NCBI RefSeq assembly: GCF_014692525.1
Contig: NZ_JACNYL010000002.1
Location: forward strand, 1 to 64,000
From: Sphingobacterium chuzhouense
GTDB taxonomy: Bacteria; Bacteroidota; Bacteroidia; Sphingobacteriales; Sphingobacteriaceae
Reading direction: 5' to 3'
DNA length: 64,000 nt
Below the pieces are notes generated by a model that saw only the letters and a program-made list of their open reading frames with translations, had not been told where the DNA came from and searched no databases. Shown piece after piece: positions 63,658-64,000 of this stretch (its first letter is position 1; each line of letters begins with the position of its first letter). The position numbers and the translations under genes were made by a program.

Positions 63658-64000
63658 ATGAAAATGAATTTAAATAAAATAATAGGGGCGATAAGTTCGG
63701 TAGTATGCCTGGTATCCTGTGATTTGGATAAGGTGCCTCTAGCGACACTTTCACCGGAAACTTATTTCTCTAACGAAGAAGAACTTCGTTTGTACAGTAA
63801 CAAGTTCTATGAAGATATATTGCCGGAAGCGGGGGATGTATACAACGATAGGGCTGACGTCATTATATCGACGCCTTTAAATACGGAGGTATCGGGTCAG
63901 CGCACAGTACCTGCAACCGGTGGGGGATGGAGCTGGTCAGCATTGCGACGGGTCAATTATCTTTTGGGAAACTCACATCAAACGGATGATATAGCGGTTA
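63658..64000 (+). CDS. SusD/RagB-family lipoprotein, N-terminal part (runs off the window)
   Basis: ATG 63658 opens a frame without stop to the right edge (114 codons seen). A signal with lipobox (ISSVVCLVSCDLDKVPLATL) and the start of a SusD-type domain (LSPETYFSNEEELRLYSNKF; GWSWSALRRVNYLLGN) are visible. It is 12 bases after the SusC stop, the usual SusC-SusD arrangement. Confidence 0.88.
   Translation, partial: MKMNLNKIIGAISSVVCLVSCDLDKVPLATLSPETYFSNEEELRLYSNKFYEDILPEAGDVYNDRADVIISTPLNTEVSGQRTVPATGGGWSWSALRRVNYLLGNSHQTDDIAV

Noticed and set aside
1..64000. CRISPR arrays, tRNA or rRNA genes, insertion sequences
   Set aside because: No spaced identical repeats, cloverleaf-like genes, rRNA-like sequence or transposase-like frames were found on reading both strands.

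Overview
The window looks like a chromosomal segment of a Bacteroidota bacterium, most likely of the Sphingobacteriaceae (Sphingobacterium, Olivibacter or Pedobacter relatives). The support is four SusC/SusD outer-membrane uptake pairs (one cut by the right edge), two ECF sigma / FecR anti-sigma pairs, TlpA-like thioredoxins, Bacteroidota-type promoters (TTTG and TAnnTTTG boxes), and the families DUF6266, DUF6520 and DUF6428. No rRNA, tRNA, CRISPR array or intact transposase was seen. The family is inferred from gene content, not from a search.

Layout. 0-9 kb: end of a DsbD-like gene, then a sigma/FecR/SusC/SusD/TlpA uptake locus. 9.2-11.8 kb: an ars operon (ArsR, DUF6428, ArsC-like phosphatase, ACR3 pump) with two near-identical operators; it abuts a beheaded and frameshifted debranching-enzyme gene. 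11.8-14.8 kb: pirin plus decaying remnants. 14.8-24.9 kb: a coupled operon of S8 peptidase, S9 peptidase, SusC, SusD and two lipoproteins, closed by a strong terminator. 25-31 kb: a fused remnant of a paralogous locus, a toxin-antitoxin pair with a truncated toxin, a TlpA-like lipoprotein-sized protein, then a short peptide gene followed by an HtrB-like acyltransferase and three unknown genes. 31.4-39.2 kb: an AT-rich minus-strand block with defence-type genes (nuclease-NACHT NTPase, HNH protein, DUF2971, a HEPN-like protein, two HTH-like proteins). 39.2-46.3 kb: a promoter, a long structured leader, a 43-codon ORF and a TlpA/SusC/SusD operon. 46.4-49 kb: DUF6520, an unknown protein and an AraC regulator on the minus strand. 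49-55.6 kb: a second short peptide plus HtrB-like acyltransferase, a LytS-type kinase, a LytTR regulator, an HTH protein, an unusual 11-bp-period repeat array, two DUF6266 proteins and what looks like a holin / CHAP endolysin / u-spanin lysis cassette. 55.6-64 kb: PEP carboxykinase, an Lrp regulator, and a second sigma/FecR/SusC/SusD locus.

The most unusual part is 49-55.6 kb together with its partial twin at 28.4-29.6 kb. Both places have the same promoter design (eight T, GG, 20 bases, CATnTTTG), a 40-47 residue peptide ending in a Lys-Cys-x-x-Tyr type tail, a strong stem-loop, and an acyltransferase-like gene. At 49 kb this is followed by a histidine kinase and LytTR regulator and then by genes able to lyse the cell. 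A peptide-signalled, lysis-linked system is an inference from this arrangement; nothing in the sequence proves it. The 11-bp ladder at 52572-52857 is seen directly and is not explained by any family I know.
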